From: an uncultured Pelagibacteraceae bacterium
GTDB taxonomy: Bacteria > Pseudomonadota > Alphaproteobacteria > Pelagibacterales > Pelagibacteraceae
Length of the DNA: 34,996 bases
Direction: 5' to 3'
Assembly (NCBI GenBank): GCA_902581925.1
Contig: CACHQB010000012.1
Span: forward strand, 1 to 34,996
Made by a program: the position numbers and the translations under genes. Of the stretch, positions 8,139 through 15,599 are shown piece by piece (the first letter of the stretch is position 1; the number at the start of each line of letters is the position of its first letter). Under the pieces are notes generated by a model. That model worked only from the letters and a program-made list of their open reading frames with translations, ran no database searches and was not told where the DNA came from.

Positions 8139-9443
8139 TTAAATGTCTGATCTTGCTTTTAAACGTTCATAAATCAATCTAGCTCTAACTCCTAAACTTA
8201 AAAATGGATCAGGAGGAAGCCAAGTAGGTTTATTTCTTGCTTCAATAGTTTCTATCTCATTTGTATTTTCATTAATTGCTTTGATAGCTATTTGCTCTCC
8301 AAACAAAGTACCAACTCCAATACCTGAACCATTATAACAACCTGCAACAAATATATTGTCATCTATTTTTTCAAAAATTTGAGAACTATTTCTGGTTCTT
8401 GAAACAATTCCTGACCACGAAGATTGAATGATATCACCTGGTAATTGTGGGAATCTTTTTTTAATGCCTATTTTTTGTTTTAATGATCTTTTATTTAATA
8501 CAGATTTAGACATTTGAAAAGGATTATAAACTTCTGCAGTATTTCTAATTAAAATTCTTCTATCTTTAGTCATTCTTATTGTGGCCCCCATTGGTCTAAC
8601 AGGTAACACACCCCATTCTTTAGGCTCACCAATAGATACAAACTCTTCTTCTGATAAAGATCTGGTCATACTAGCAGTTAAAGTAATGGGAAAATTATAA
8701 TTTGATTTTATTCCTAAGGACTTCAGAAATCCGTTTGTAGTAAAAATAATCTTTTTAGTTTTAATTGAACCATTTTTAAATTTACAAATAAGCGCATCAT
8801 TTTTCCTTTTCCAATATAATAATGAGGAATTTTCATAAAGATTTACATTTTCTGGCAGTGTATCAATCATTGCTCTAGTCAATTTGCCAGGATGTAACAA
8901 AATACCTCCCTTTGTGTAGAGAGCAATATTGTAAAAATTGGTGCCTAATCTTTCTTTGAGTTCTTTGTTTGAGAATAAATTATGCTCAAAACCCAATTTG
9001 GATAAAGTACCTGAGAAATTTTCTAATATTCTTTTATCTTCTACTTTCGATGAAGCAAAAAACTTCCCACATTCATTCCAATCGCAATCTACTTGATATT
9101 CTTTAATAAATCTTCTAACAGCTTCTATTCCTAATTTATAAATATCTGCTTTTTTTTTATAATTATCTAATTCTTTGTTTGAGTTAAAACCATCATTAAG
9201 AGTAGAGTCAACTAGATATCCTGAGTTTCTTGAGCTTGCACCCTCACCAGCTAACTGAGCATCAACTAATAATACTTTTTGATTAGGACAATACTGACCT
9301 AATTTTCTTGCTGCAGATAATCCAGTGTAACCAGCTCCTACAATTAACCAATCACAATCTAAATCAGATGATAATATTTTAATGTTATTTCTTGGACTTA
9401 GATCATTAATCCAACTACAGCTATTATCATTTATAACTTCCAT
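8139..9443 (-). CDS. FAD-dependent oxidoreductase, DAO family (amine/amino-acid oxidase-like)
   Basis: This 434-aa protein has an N-terminal extension of about 30 residues, then a Rossmann FAD motif DWLIVGAGYTGLSAARKLG and the GEGASSRNSGYL segment typical of OrdL/PuuB-like members of the D-amino acid oxidase family. Near the C-terminus FVAGCYNGSGIGVGTLFGEQ is the second flavin contact. These enzymes deaminate or demethylate small amines. It lies 39 bp downstream of xsc on the same strand, so it may supply sulfoacetaldehyde by oxidising taurine, as the flavoprotein TauY does in other bacteria. That link is inference from position only. A hairpin sits directly before its ATG. Confidence 0.85.
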   Translation of the reverse strand: MEVINDNSCSWINDLSPRNNIKILSSDLDCDWLIVGAGYTGLSAARKLGQYCPNQKVLLVDAQLAGEGASSRNSGYLVDSTLNDGFNSNKELDNYKKKADIYKLGIEAVRRFIKEYQVDCDWNECGKFFASSKVEDKRILENFSGTLSKLGFEHNLFSNKELKERLGTNFYNIALYTKGGILLHPGKLTRAMIDTLPENVNLYENSSLLYWKRKNDALICKFKNGSIKTKKIIFTTNGFLKSLGIKSNYNFPITLTASMTRSLSEEEFVSIGEPKEWGVLPVRPMGATIRMTKDRRILIRNTAEVYNPFQMSKSVLNKRSLKQKIGIKKRFPQLPGDIIQSSWSGIVSRTRNSSQIFEKIDDNIFVAGCYNGSGIGVGTLFGEQIAIKAINENTNEIETIEARNKPTWLPPDPFLSLGVRARLIYERLKARSDI

Positions 9444-9469
9444 ATAAGCAGATTACGATAATTGCTTAT
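9444..9469 (-). promoter_or_regulatory. Hairpin abutting the start codon of the FAD oxidoreductase
   Basis: The arms ATAAGCA and TGCTTAT (9444-9450 and 9463-9469) pair, and ATTA/TAAT extends the stem past one bulged G to a CGA loop. In the mRNA this 26-base structure ends immediately before the ATG at 9443 and occupies the usual ribosome landing area. It could lower translation of the second gene relative to xsc. It is not followed by a T-run, so I do not call it a terminator. Confidence 0.5.
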
Positions 9470-9482
9470 TATTTAAAAGATT

Positions 9483-11267
9483 TTAAGAATTTAATGAAGG
9501 CTGCTTCTTCATATCCTCTTTCTTGATACCTGCTACTCTAACAGGTTTTTTCATAGCATCTCTTCTAAAAGGTTCACCAAGTTCTTGGTTTAAAATTACT
9601 TCTATAAAGGTTGTAATCCCTTTCTTTTGATCTTCGCATGATTGTTTGATAGCATTTGTAGTTTCTTCCATAGATCGAACTGTTACACCTTTTAAACCAC
9701 AAGCATCAGCAACTTTAGCATAACTTAATTCTGGATCTAACTCGGTACCAACAAAATTATTATCAAACCAAAGTGTGGTATTTCTTTTTTCTGCACCCCA
9801 TTGATAATTTCTAAAAATTACCATAGTAATTGAAGGCCACTCTTCTCTTGCGCAAGAACTCATTTCATTCATACTAATGCCAAAAGCTCCATCTCCAGCA
9901 AATCCAATGACAGGAGTATCCGGACAACCGATTTTTGCACCTAATATAGATGGAAAACCATAGCCACATGGACCAAATAATCCTGGTGCCAAATATTTTC
10001 TTGGCTTTTCAAATGTTGGGTAAGCATTACCAATTGCACAGTTGTTTCCTATATCACTTGAAATAATTACGTCATCAGGCATTCCTGCTTGAATCGCTCT
10101 CCAAGCTTGTCTTGGCGACATTCTGTCAGCATCTCTTTCTCTAGCTTCTTTATTCCAAACTGTTCCTTCATCATCATCTTCATGATCTAAACTCGAGAGT
10201 TTTTGCAACCAAGCTGATTTAGTTTGATGAATTAAATCTCTTCTAACTTGTCTGTCAGTATCACCAGCATTTGATGATAATTTTTCAAAAATTTGTTCAG
10301 CAACTAATTTTGCATCACCACTAATTCCTACAGTAACCTTTTTTGTCAAACCTATTCTATCAGGGTTAATATCAACTTGAATGATGTTTGCATTCTTTGG
10401 CCAATAATCAATTCCATAACCAGGTAAAGTAGAAAATGGATTTAATCTTGTTCCCAATGCTAATACTACGTCAGCTTTTGAAATTAATTCCATTGCAGCT
10501 TTTGATCCATTGTATCCTAAAGGTCCAACTGCTAATGGATGACTTCCTGGAAAACTATCATTATGTTGGTAGCCTGAGCAAACTGGTGAATCTAATTTTT
10601 CTGCAAGTTTTTTTGTAGCCTCAATAGCGCCACCAATAACAACTCCTGCTCCAGATAATATTACAGGAAACTTTGCTTTAGATAACAAGTCAGCTGCTTT
10701 AGCTACAGCATCATTTCCTCCACCTTGTCTTTCAAGTCTTACAATTGGAGGAAGGTCGATATCAATTACTTGACACCAATAATCTCTTGGAACATTAATT
10801 TGTGCTGGCGCTGATCCTCTTATAGCTTTTTCTATAACTCTATTTAGTACCTCTGCCATTCTTGATGGATCTCTTACCTCTTCTTGATAACAAACCATGT
10901 CTTTAAATAAATTCATTTGTTCTACTTCTTGAAATCCACCTTGCCCCATTGTTTTGTTCGCTGCTTGCGGTGTAACTAATAAAAGAGGAGTGTGATTCCA
11001 ATAAGCTGTTTTAATTGGTGTAACCAAACCAGTAATTCCAGGTCCGTTCTGAGCAATAACCATTGACATTTTACCAGTAGCTCTTGTGTAACCATCGGCA
11101 ATTAAACCGCCGTTTGTTTCATGAGCAACATCCCAGAAAGTAATGCCTGCATCAGGAAAAATATCTGAAATTGGCATAAAGGCTGAACCGATAATTCCGA
11201 ATGCATGTTCGATACCGTGCATTTGTAAAACTTTTACAAAAGCTTCTTCCGTTGTCATTTTTGTCAT
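9483..11267 (-). CDS. xsc: Sulfoacetaldehyde acetyltransferase
   Basis: This 594-aa thiamine-diphosphate enzyme matches Xsc in length and motifs. The N-terminus contains HGIEHAFGIIGSAFMPISDI and the cofactor-activating glutamate in HETNGGLIADGYTR (Glu50). The centre has PAQINVPRDYWCQ. The C-terminal ThDP/Mg motif begins GDGAFGISMNE and ends near RNYQWGAEKRNT. Xsc converts sulfoacetaldehyde and phosphate into acetyl phosphate and sulfite, the meeting point of taurine, isethionate and sulfoacetate breakdown. A purine-rich GAGAGG lies before the ATG. It diverges from suyAB and is followed by an amine oxidase-like gene, and the sulfite exporters and AprBA lie next door, which fits a sulfite-releasing role. 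Confidence 0.93.
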   Translation of the reverse strand: MTKMTTEEAFVKVLQMHGIEHAFGIIGSAFMPISDIFPDAGITFWDVAHETNGGLIADGYTRATGKMSMVIAQNGPGITGLVTPIKTAYWNHTPLLLVTPQAANKTMGQGGFQEVEQMNLFKDMVCYQEEVRDPSRMAEVLNRVIEKAIRGSAPAQINVPRDYWCQVIDIDLPPIVRLERQGGGNDAVAKAADLLSKAKFPVILSGAGVVIGGAIEATKKLAEKLDSPVCSGYQHNDSFPGSHPLAVGPLGYNGSKAAMELISKADVVLALGTRLNPFSTLPGYGIDYWPKNANIIQVDINPDRIGLTKKVTVGISGDAKLVAEQIFEKLSSNAGDTDRQVRRDLIHQTKSAWLQKLSSLDHEDDDEGTVWNKEARERDADRMSPRQAWRAIQAGMPDDVIISSDIGNNCAIGNAYPTFEKPRKYLAPGLFGPCGYGFPSILGAKIGCPDTPVIGFAGDGAFGISMNEMSSCAREEWPSITMVIFRNYQWGAEKRNTTLWFDNNFVGTELDPELSYAKVADACGLKGVTVRSMEETTNAIKQSCEDQKKGITTFIEVILNQELGEPFRRDAMKKPVRVAGIKKEDMKKQPSLNS

Positions 11268-11316
11268 AAAACTAGAACCTCTCTAAAGTGTAATTTTAAG
11301 TATTTATAAAATTCGT

Positions 11317-11344
11317 TTGTTAATTTTTGCGATTAATATATAAG
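11317..11344 (+). promoter_or_regulatory. Candidate sigma-70 promoter for suyAB
   Basis: TTGTTA (11317-11322) and TATAAG (11339-11344) are separated by 16 bases and lie about 35 bases before the suyA ATG. The site sits in the 112-bp spacer between divergent xsc and suyA. In such AT-rich DNA chance matches are common. Confidence 0.35.
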
Positions 11345-11379
11345 ATTTTACGAAATTCAAATAAACAAATCGACACGAT

Positions 11380-11664
11380 ATGGCAACAGATATTATAATT
11401 CATGATGAAAAAGATAACGTTGGAGTAGTTGTAATTGAAAAAATCACTCCAAAACAAGATTGCTCTTGCTGGGTAATGGAAAATGACAAAACTGTTAGTA
11501 TTCAATCAGCAGATGAAATTCCTTTAGGTCATAAGATAGCTATGACTGACCTTAATGAAGGTGACACAATTATTAAATATGGTCACGATATTGGAAAAGT
11601 AGTTAAATCAATTAAAAAAGGTGAGCATGTGCATGTTCATAATGTAAAAACGAAGAAGTGGTAA
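11380..11664 (+). CDS. suyA: (2R)-sulfolactate sulfo-lyase, small subunit (UxaA N-terminal/SAF domain)
   Basis: This 94-aa protein is a stand-alone SAF-type domain as found at the N-terminus of altronate dehydratase UxaA. Visible features are VGVVVIEKI near residue 13, the middle segment [20 protein letters not shown] and the end [14 protein letters not shown]. Together with the large subunit 4 bp downstream it would cleave (2R)-3-sulfolactate into pyruvate and sulfite. SuyA and UxaA-type domains look alike, so the assignment rests on the two-gene split, the subunit lengths and the adjacent xsc and sulfite genes. Confidence 0.83.
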   Translation: MATDIIIHDEKDNVGVVVIEKITPKQDCSCWVMENDKTVSIQSADEIPLGHKIAMTDLNEGDTIIKYGHDIGKVVKSIKKGEHVHVHNVKTKKW

Positions 11665-11668
11665 TTAT

Positions 11669-12835
11669 ATGGAAATCCCAAAAAGTTTTTTAGGTTATAA
11701 AAGAGAAAACGGCAGAGCCGGAACAAGAAATCACGTAATCATTCTTCCAGTAGATGATATATCAAATGCGTGTGCTGAAGCAGTGGCAAATAATATTAAA
11801 GGAACAATTGCTCTTCCTCATTCTTACGGAAGACTACAGTTTGGAGCAGATTTAGAATTACATTTTAGAACTATGATTGGAACTGCAAAAAATCCTAATG
11901 TTGCAGCTGCAATCATTATTGGAATTGAACCAAAATGGACAAAAAGGATTGTAGATGAAGTTGCTAAAACTGGAAAACCAGTAGAAGGATTTAGTATTGA
12001 AGGAGCTGGTGACATTGAAACAATTATGAAAGCCTCAAAAAAAGCTCAAGAATTTTCAATGTGGGCATCTGAAAAACAAAGAGAAGAATGCCCAATTAGT
12101 GATTTATGGATTTCTGTTAAATGCGGAGAGTCTGATACAACATCAGGACTTGCATCTAATCCTACTGTTGGAAATTTGATGGATAAACTTGAGCCGTTAG
12201 GTGTTCATTTATGTTTTGGCGAAACTTCTGAATTAACTGGTGCTGAAACTGTTTGTGAAAAAAGAGGTAAAACACCAGAAGCTCAAGAAAAATTTAAAAA
12301 AACCTGGAATGAATATAATGACTTTATTTTGAAGGAAGCTACAGATGATTTGTCTGAAAGCCAACCAACAGCTGGTAATATCGCAGGTGGTTTAACTACT
12401 ATTGAAGAAAAAGCATTTGGTAATTTTCAAAAAATTGGATCAAGACAATTTGTAGATGTTTTGACACCAGCTGAAGAACCACAAAAAGGGCCAGGTTTAT
12501 ATTTTATGGATACCTCTTCTGCTGCTGCTGAATGTGTAACTTTACAAGCTGCTGGTGGATTTAATATTCATTTATTTCCAACTGGACAAGGAAATATTAT
12601 CGGAAATCCAATTGAGCCTGTTGTAAAATTAACAGCAAATCCATTAACAGCAGTTAGTATGAGTGAACATATTGATTGTGATGTTTCAAAAATTCTTTCA
12701 AGAGAAATGAATTTAGATCAAGCAGGAGATGAATTGATTAAAGCAACAATTAGAACTGCTAACGGAAGATTAACCTGTGCTGAAGCTTTAGGTCATAAAG
12801 AATTCGTAATGACCAAGCTTTATAGAAGTGCGTAA
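11669..12835 (+). CDS. suyB: (2R)-sulfolactate sulfo-lyase, large subunit (UxaA family)
   Basis: This 388-aa protein has the UxaA/altronate dehydratase core: [20 protein letters not shown] at the start, [11 protein letters not shown], then [19 protein letters not shown] and a C-terminal [20 protein letters not shown]. Length fits SuyB. The enzyme releases sulfite from sulfolactate in the cytoplasm. The related sugar-acid dehydratases are the main alternative, but no uronate genes are present, while xsc, exporters and AprBA are. The gene is followed after 16 bp by a YeiH-type transporter, probably in the same operon. Confidence 0.85.
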   Translation: MEIPKSFLGYKRENGRAGTRNHVIILPVDDISNACAEAVANNIKGTIALPHSYGRLQFGADLELHFRTMIGTAKNPNVAAAIIIGIEPKWTKRIVDEVAKTGKPVEGFSIEGAGDIETIMKASKKAQEFSMWASEKQREECPISDLWISVKCGESDTTSGLASNPTVGNLMDKLEPLGVHLCFGETSELTGAETVCEKRGKTPEAQEKFKKTWNEYNDFILKEATDDLSESQPTAGNIAGGLTTIEEKAFGNFQKIGSRQFVDVLTPAEEPQKGPGLYFMDTSSAAAECVTLQAAGGFNIHLFPTGQGNIIGNPIEPVVKLTANPLTAVSMSEHIDCDVSKILSREMNLDQAGDELIKATIRTANGRLTCAEALGHKEFVMTKLYRSA

Positions 12836-12851
12836 TCAGTAACTAATTCAA

Positions 12852-13919
12852 ATGAATATAAAAAAATACCTGGTAGTATTACCAGGTATTATATTGGCAT
12901 TTGTTCTTTATACTTTATCACAAGGTTTCAATAATATTCTTGGTATTGAGCTTTTAGGTTATGAAAAAAGCCCAATATCTACTGCGATGATTGCTATTTT
13001 ACTAGGGATGTTTTTTGGAAATATTTTTCAAATAAGAGAAAGTTTTTTAAGAGGATTAGATTTTACACAAAAATATATTCTAAAACTCGGTATTATTTGC
13101 TTAGGTATTCAATTGAAACCATTTGAATTTTTAGAATTTGGAGTAATCGCAATTCCATTAATTATAATCTGCATAGTAAGTGTATTAATAGTAATTAAAC
13201 TTCTTATTAAAAAATTTAAAATACCAACAAGGATGGCTTACTTAATCTCAATAGGCAGTACTGTCTGTGGTACTACTGCGATAATGGCTACTGCTCCGGT
13301 TATAGGTGCGAAAAAAAATGAAGTATCATATGCAATTGCAAATATTACATTATTTGGAATACTTTCAATGCTTATTTATCCTTATTTTGCTAACTTTTAT
13401 TTTGAAAGTGAGCCTTTGCTAATTGGATTATTTTTGGGAACCTCTATTCATGAAACCTCTCAAGTTGCAGCTGCAGGATTAATTTATGACCAACAATATA
13501 ATAGTCCTGAAACTTTAAATATTGCAACAGTCACGAAGTTAATAAGAAATACCTTTTTAATTATCATGATCCCTTTATTTGCATTGCTATATAATCGAGG
13601 AAAAACAAAAGAAAAAAAATATTCAATAATTAATATTTTTCCTTACTTTGTATTAGGGTTTGTAGCTATGATAATAATTAGAAATTTAGGTGATCTAATG
13701 TACTCAAATAATTATAAATGGTTGGTTACAGTTGAAGGTATTAAAATGTCCTCAAAAATATTTTTAACGATGGCGATGGCAGCAATAGGGCTTTCGACCA
13801 ACTTAAAAGAAATTAAAAATATGGGCTACAAACCTTTTATTGTTGGTTTTGTAGGTATGGCGACTGTTGGATTGGTTTGTATTACAACTATCGAATTATA
13901 TCTAATTTATTTTTATTAA
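12852..13919 (+). CDS. YeiH-family putative sulfate exporter
   Basis: This 355-aa membrane protein has about ten helices and belongs to the YeiH/UPF0324 family, often labelled putative sulfate exporter. Family hallmarks are SPISTAMIAILLGMFFGN near residue 40, CGTTAIMATAPVIGAKKNE near residue 138 and TSIHETSQVAAAG near residue 197. The family role is predicted rather than proven. Position directly after suyAB supports export of an oxidised sulfur anion. The stop shares a TTAA palindrome with the stop of the convergent TauE/SafE gene, a 4-base overlap. Confidence 0.87.
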   Translation: MNIKKYLVVLPGIILAFVLYTLSQGFNNILGIELLGYEKSPISTAMIAILLGMFFGNIFQIRESFLRGLDFTQKYILKLGIICLGIQLKPFEFLEFGVIAIPLIIICIVSVLIVIKLLIKKFKIPTRMAYLISIGSTVCGTTAIMATAPVIGAKKNEVSYAIANITLFGILSMLIYPYFANFYFESEPLLIGLFLGTSIHETSQVAAAGLIYDQQYNSPETLNIATVTKLIRNTFLIIMIPLFALLYNRGKTKEKKYSIINIFPYFVLGFVAMIIIRNLGDLMYSNNYKWLVTVEGIKMSSKIFLTMAMAAIGLSTNLKEIKNMGYKPFIVGFVGMATVGLVCITTIELYLIYFY

Positions 13920-14995
13920 GTTTTAACTAATAATTTTTTTCTAAAGTTTGAAATAAATCGCCTTATAAAAGCAGCTCCAACACCTAAAATTATTGCAAAC
14001 ATAATTGTAAATAGTCCATAAAAGAAAGGCATTTCTTTTGAAAAATCAATTATGAATTGAGAAAAGAAGTTTAAATCTGAAATAGTTGCTTTAGCTGCTC
14101 CATTTATATTTTGATCCGCAAAAAATGTATCGTATGCTATTGCTATACCCACTATAAGTAACAAAATTGCTAATAAAGCTCTTAAACCAGAACTATCTAT
14201 TTTTTCTCCTATTTTTTGCCCAACCTGAACTCCTATAATTGATCCTATAACTAACATTAAAACAAGTAATAAATCTATAGATCCATAATTAAATGAATGA
14301 AGAAAAGTAACGACTACACTCACAAAAATTGTTACAAATAAAGATGTACCTGGAACCAATTTAGTTGGCATCTTAATTATATAAATCATTGCGGGAACTA
14401 AAATAAACGCTCCCCCAATTCCCATGATAGCTGCAATAAAACCAACTAATAGACCAATTATAATTGGAGTAAAAATACTCTCATATAATTTCGACTTTGG
14501 AAATCTCATTCTTAATGGGAGACCATGTATCCAATAATGAACGTGTAATTTTTTTTTAACAACTATGTTTCTTTTTGCTTTATCTATTTCGCCTAAACTT
14601 TCGACCAACATTAAAGTTCCAATTATTGCTAATATATACATGTAAGCCAGAGAGATAACTGTATCAATCTTTCCAATACCTTTAAAATATGTAAAAGTAT
14701 AAATTCCTAAAGAAGTTCCAATTACACCTCCAATTACAATCATTGAACCCATTTTATAATCTAAAGTATTTTTTAAATAGTGAGTAGTAGATCCTGAAAC
14801 TGATGTAGCTAAAATATTATTTGCTTCATTGGCGACTGCGTATGCAGGAGGTATACCTAAAAAAATTAGAAAAGGTGTCATTAAAAAACCACCACCAACA
14901 CCAAATAGGCCTGAGAGAACTCCAACAATTGCGCTCAATAAAAGTATCTCGATAGGGTTAACAAAAACTTGAGCTATCGGTAAAAATACTTCCAT
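13916..14995 (-). CDS. TauE/SafE-family exporter (probable sulfite/sulfonate export)
   Basis: This 359-aa protein has two halves, each opening with a glycine-rich TauE/SafE signature: GVLSGLFGVGGGFLMTPFLI near residues 24-43 and GFIAAIMGIGGAFILVPAMI near residues 184-203. About eight to nine helices are predicted. Family members export sulfite, sulfoacetate or related anions; TauE is linked with Xsc pathways elsewhere. It points against suyB/YeiH and is separated from the apr operon by 229 bases that hold a small gene and a terminator-like hairpin, so it may have its own promoter. Confidence 0.88.
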   Translation of the reverse strand: MEVFLPIAQVFVNPIEILLLSAIVGVLSGLFGVGGGFLMTPFLIFLGIPPAYAVANEANNILATSVSGSTTHYLKNTLDYKMGSMIVIGGVIGTSLGIYTFTYFKGIGKIDTVISLAYMYILAIIGTLMLVESLGEIDKAKRNIVVKKKLHVHYWIHGLPLRMRFPKSKLYESIFTPIIIGLLVGFIAAIMGIGGAFILVPAMIYIIKMPTKLVPGTSLFVTIFVSVVVTFLHSFNYGSIDLLLVLMLVIGSIIGVQVGQKIGEKIDSSGLRALLAILLLIVGIAIAYDTFFADQNINGAAKATISDLNFFSQFIIDFSKEMPFFYGLFTIMFAIILGVGAAFIRRFISNFRKKLLVKT

Positions 14996-15006
14996 AAAAA
15001 ATTTAA

Positions 15007-15026
15007 AAGTTGTTAAAAAACAACTT
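15007..15026 (-). terminator. Hairpin at the 3' end of the apr operon
   Basis: Perfect 8-bp arms AAGTTGTT and AACAACTT (15007-15014 and 15019-15026) enclose a 4-base loop. Read leftward, the stem is followed by TTTTAAATTTTTT. It overlaps the stop codon of the 48-aa small gene, so it marks the end of that gene and of the apr operon. Confidence 0.6.
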
Positions 15027-15171
15027 AGTTAAAAGTGATAAAAGTTCCAACTAAAATCACTCCCCAGTAAGCCGTTAAGCTTGCTATAATTCCTGCTTTA
15101 ATAAATATAGTTTTAAAATTTGAGAGTTTACTAATAATTTTTATGTTAGAAAGTAACATCAAGTCCGTCAT
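15025..15171 (-). CDS. 48-aa single-helix membrane protein at the end of the apr operon
   Basis: The frame opens with ATG at 15171 and encodes 48 residues ending in TAA at 15025-15027. The protein has a basic amphipathic N-terminal part (SNIKIISKLSNFKTIFIKAG) and one membrane helix (IIASLTAYWGVILVGTFITF). A second ATG four codons in is an alternative start. The gene lies 56 bp after the 116-aa gene on the same strand, fills an otherwise long spacer, and its stop is embedded in a terminator-like hairpin; all three points favour a real gene. I do not recognise the family. By position it may be a small partner of the AprM/AprBA system. Confidence 0.5.
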   Translation of the reverse strand: MTDLMLLSNIKIISKLSNFKTIFIKAGIIASLTAYWGVILVGTFITFN

Positions 15172-15227
15172 TACACCCACAACGAAATTTGTCAAACAAT
15201 TATTTAAAGCTGGGTAATTTTTTTTTC

Positions 15228-15578
15228 TTAATAGATTGTTGCACCAAAAACCTTAACCGTGTCGTCTTCAATCCCTAAGACTAATCTTCCAAGAAACTCT
15301 CCTGGGATCTCTTTATTTGTTTGCTTTATTAGAATGGTTATGTGATCTCCTCTTCTAAGGCAACCGAAAGGTTCAAAAGTCTCTTTAAGATTAGTGATTA
15401 GCTTATTATTAGCCCACTGTTTACCAAGCTCTACTTCGTTAGCTCCAAAAAGCATTTGAGTAGAGAAATCTCTAGTAAACCCACCATAATCCTTAAGATT
15501 AGATGATTTAACTAAATTATCCCAGATAGGTTTTGCTAATTCATATATTTCATCATCTGATTTAGATAAAATATCCAT
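15228..15578 (-). CDS. Uncharacterised 116-aa protein in the apr operon
   Basis: This 116-aa soluble protein has no signal peptide or membrane helix and no family I can name. It begins with an acidic helix-like stretch (MDILSKSDDEIYELAKPIWD), a middle with TRDFSTQMLFGANEVELGKQ, and an apparently beta-rich end (FGCLRRGDHITILIKQ, then LGRLVLGIEDDTVKVFGAT). It contains one cysteine, in FGCLRRGD. It lies 21 bp after aprA on the same strand and is very probably cotranscribed with aprMBA. A role in maturation, electron transfer or regulation of APS reductase is possible but not shown. Confidence 0.8.
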   Translation of the reverse strand: MDILSKSDDEIYELAKPIWDNLVKSSNLKDYGGFTRDFSTQMLFGANEVELGKQWANNKLITNLKETFEPFGCLRRGDHITILIKQTNKEIPGEFLGRLVLGIEDDTVKVFGATIY

Positions 15579-15599
15579 ATGATTTAATTAAATAATATA

